Source of the DNA: Candidatus Altimarinota bacterium
GTDB lineage: Bacteria; Patescibacteriota; Gracilibacteria; BD1-5; UBA6164
Length of the DNA: 64,000 bases
Assembly (NCBI GenBank): GCA_028689115.1
Contig: JAQTWV010000001.1
Location: forward strand, 535,539-599,538
Reading direction: 5' to 3'
The position numbers and the translations under genes are program-made. Positions within the stretch are counted from its first letter, which is position 1, and every line of letters begins with the position of its first letter. Shown piece after piece: positions 62,017-64,000 of this stretch. The notes beneath the pieces were generated by a model, which saw only the letters and a list, made by a program, of their open reading frames with translations, did not search any database and was not told where the DNA came from.

Positions 62017-62050
62017 AAAAAACAATTCTCGAAGAGAATTGTTTTTTTTT
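62015..62050 (+). terminator. phnA-like gene terminator
   Basis: 16-bp stem AAAAAAAACAATTCTC/GAGAATTGTTTTTTTT; convergent with the TPR gene stop. Confidence 0.9.
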
Positions 62051-62921
62051 ACCAATCTTTTTTATTATCTTGATTTAATAAACTATTGTTAAAAAAAGCA
62101 TCAAATAAATCAGACCTTCAATCTCACTCATAAACTTTATTAAATCACTCACTATTATAATCTTGTTGTTTTTGTAACATTTTTTTATAATCAGAAATTG
62201 CTTTAAGTTCTTCTTGGCTTAGATTATTATCTCATCATTGATTTTGAGTTGAACTAGCATTTTTATCTTGTGAAGTACTTCAAGAATTTGATTGAGTTGA
62301 ATTCTCTTTTGAACTATCACTATTTTGACTTCATGATCAAGATTTATTTTCACTTCAAGTTCATGAATTATCTTGACTGCCAGAACCAGAAGAGTTTTCA
62401 GAACCTGTTCAAGAGTTATTTTCATCTCAATTTTTTTCTTGTTGTTCTGATTTATCATCTTTATTTTTTTTCTCTTCTTCCTCTAATTTTTTTAAAACAA
62501 ATTCTAGATTTGCTCTTGTTTCTTTGTCTTCCCTTATATTTAAAGCACCGCTATAAAATAAAACAGCTTTTTCATAAGAAGCTTTTTTAATTGTATCATC
62601 ACTTTTTTCTCACACTCTATAATAAGAATTTCATAGATTATGATTTATTCTAAATAATAAATCATTTGAATTTGTATTTAGAATTGATTCATAATTAATT
62701 ATTGCTCATGAAAAATCACTATTTTTATAAGAAATATTTCACTCATTGTATTTTCAAAAATCATCTCACGCTTTTTTAAAATATTTTAAAGATTGTTCTA
62801 AATCATCTTTTATAAAATATTTCTCTCAAATATTATTGTAATAATACGACCTTAAAGAGGAAAAATTTACAAAAAATAAAAGTAAAATAAAGAGTATGAT
62901 TATAGTTATTTTTTTATGCAT
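62049..62921 (-). CDS. TPR protein with Ser/Gly/Asn-rich linker, BatC-like
   Basis: A 290-residue protein: N-terminal membrane helix ITIIILFILLLFFVNFSS, then TPR-like helical repeats (LEQSLKYFKKAGDDFGKYNEGNISY, SYEKAVLFYSGALNIREDKE) up to about residue 160, then a long low-complexity stretch of Ser, Gly (mostly UGA), Asn and Gln, and a charged tail with LSQEELKAISDYKKMLQKQQ. This resembles BatC/BatE-type TPR proteins that sit beside von Willebrand A proteins, as here: its ATG overlaps the upstream VWA gene by 8 nt. Substrate or role unknown. Confidence 0.75.
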
Positions 62922-63930
62922 TTTTATTTTTTACAAAATAAAATCTATCTTCAAACATATAAAACACCAAGTATAAAATAAAGAAGAAAAAACTTATAAA
63001 ACTAAGAGTTCTAGAAAAATCTTGTTTTGTGGTAGATGCTTTGTTTTCTATAACCTTTGTTTCTATCTTTGATATATCGTTTTCAAATTTTTTTATGTCA
63101 GCCGAGCTTGAAAATGTCTCATATCTAGCATCAAAAATACTAGACAATAATTTCATATTATCACTATTGTATTTACTTACTACATAATCTCAAAGATAAG
63201 TTTGATATGAAACTCTTCCAAAAACATCAACTCAAGTTATGATTTTTCCACCTTTTTCAGTTCAAATTCATCACAAAAATACTTGTATTTTATCACTTTT
63301 AAGTTTAGATAAATAATCATTATCTATAGAATCAGTTCATTCTCAACCATCACTTAAAAAAATCAAAGCTCCAGATTTATCATCTGTGAAATTAAATCTA
63401 TCAAATCACAATTCAAATGCCTTAGTAAAATTTGTTCATTGAGAGATTAAGTTTCTATAATCTACGTTTTTTAGAACACTTGAAAATAGATTTAAATCAC
63501 TTGTAAGTGGTACACTTGAAACTGCATCTCAAGAAAAAATAACTAATCCATATCTATTATTTAAATTGTTTGTTATATAATCACTTATAGATTGTTTTGC
63601 AAAATCAAGTCTAGTGAAATTATCATTTCCTCAAATATCAGCAACCAACATAGACTTACTTACATCAAGTACAAAAACTATATCAATTCAGTTTTGTTTT
63701 AGAGAATTACTAACTCATGATTTTATACCAAAAATAGAAAAAAGAATAATTAAAAATGACAGGATTAAAAATATATATTTTACAAAAAAATACTTATGAA
63801 CTGATAGTTTTTTAAAGTTTAAATTAACAAATACTTGTTTTTTATATCAATTATAAGCAAGATAAAAAACTATAATTGAAATAATTATATAGAGAAAAAC
63901 TGACAGAAAATTTAGGTTTGTAATTTCCAT
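62914..63930 (-). CDS. Membrane protein with von Willebrand A domain, BatA/BatB-like
   Basis: A 338-residue protein with two N-terminal helices (FLSVFLYIIISIIVFYLAY; YIFLILSFLIILFSIFGI), a VWA domain with the intact metal site DVSKSM (about residue 87) in DIVFVLDVSKSMLVAD, TNFTKAFELGFD and ALIFLSDGGEGTDS, and a C-terminal helix FISFFFFILYLVFYMFED. This is the BatA/BatB plan; Bat operons are linked to envelope stress or aerotolerance in other bacteria. Cotranscribed with the TPR gene (8-nt overlap) and 3 nt downstream of another membrane protein gene cut by the window edge. Confidence 0.85.
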
Positions 63931-63933
63931 TTT

Positions 63934-64000
63934 TTAATCAAAGTTATTTTTAATTTCTGGTTTTCTAAAAGTGTAAAACATAAATACAAAAAGTAATAAT
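63934..64000 (-). CDS. C-terminal end of a membrane protein, partial
   Basis: Only the last 21 or so residues are visible: a hydrophobic segment LLLFVFMFYTF followed by RKPEIKNNFD and TAA. The gene runs off the right edge. Its stop is 3 nt before the VWA gene start, so it belongs to the same operon; in Bat loci a second VWA or DUF58 protein would be expected here, but nothing in these residues proves it. Confidence 0.6.
   Translation of the reverse strand, partial: LLLFVFMFYTFRKPEIKNNFD

Noticed and set aside
62270-62590. Open frame of 106 codons on the + strand
   Set aside because: It is antisense to the low-complexity TPR gene; the translation is a Leu/Phe/Tyr string produced by complementing Asn/Lys/Glu codons.

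Overview
The window comes from a very AT-rich bacterium that reads UGA as glycine. Almost every long gene carries in-frame TGA codons exactly where its family has conserved glycines: the Walker A of the ABC ATPase at 50872, the NADFDGD metal loop of RpoC, and the GGGKDS loop at the start of the window. Genes end only in TAA or TAG. This is genetic code 25, known from the candidate phyla Gracilibacteria (BD1-5/GN02) and Absconditabacteria (SR1) of the Candidate Phyla Radiation; the sequence alone does not say which of the two. Read with the standard code, nearly every gene here falls apart into fragments. No rRNA, tRNA, CRISPR array, transposase or phage gene was seen.

Layout. 1-9.3 kb: a MurL-like epimerase, ribosomal protein S15, the stringent-response enzyme Rel, a type IV pilin-like protein, a methyltransferase, a probable structured RNA gene, arginyl-tRNA synthetase and a phosphate permease. 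9.5-18.8 kb: an orphan ATPase, a large polytopic membrane protein, GatB, the hibernation factor HPF, a HemW-like radical SAM protein, a solute-binding protein, a HIT protein and two small unknowns. 18.9-26.4 kb: rpoC and rpoB. 26.7-33.9 kb (+ strand): MltG, a nucleotidyl cyclase fused to a DUF697-like membrane domain, a thrombospondin-type-3 repeat surface protein and a giant DUF2339-like membrane protein. 34-47.8 kb (- strand): Idi, SufS, a lipoprotein, the PBP1C/alpha-2-macroglobulin pair, an acyltransferase and a DUF1704 metallopeptidase. 47.8-52.5 kb: HtpG behind a CIRCE-like operator, a cation efflux protein and an ABC exporter. 52.6-64 kb: a pilin fused to seven RCC1 repeats and interrupted by one amber codon, Der, AspRS behind a T-box-like leader, PPK2, LexA with a candidate operator, an ATP-grasp ligase, a PhnA-like protein, and a TPR/von Willebrand A module running off the right edge.

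How the genes fit together. Much of the window is core information processing (S15, RpoB, RpoC, ArgRS, AspRS, GatB, Der, HPF). Stress and resource signalling is also well represented: Rel, PPK2, LexA, HtpG and a class III cyclase. The accessory part is an envelope and surface kit: MurL, MltG, PBP1C with alpha-2-macroglobulin, two pilin-like proteins, a calcium-repeat surface protein and a DUF1704 peptidase. This suits a small, host-associated or predatory CPR cell with few biosynthetic genes; that lifestyle is inference.

Regulation is unusually legible. Promoters look like TTGnnn-N16/17-TATAAT, often with TTGCAA or TTGCAT as the -35 box. Starts are A-rich with no clear Shine-Dalgarno. Strong U-tailed hairpins close most units. 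The strongest regulatory find is the aspS leader: an antiterminator with bulge UGGCACC, matching the GCCA end expected for tRNA-Asp, is mutually exclusive with a terminator. Other candidates are a 160-nt RNA gene at 5962-6121, the CIRCE-like site at htpG and a palindrome in front of lexA.
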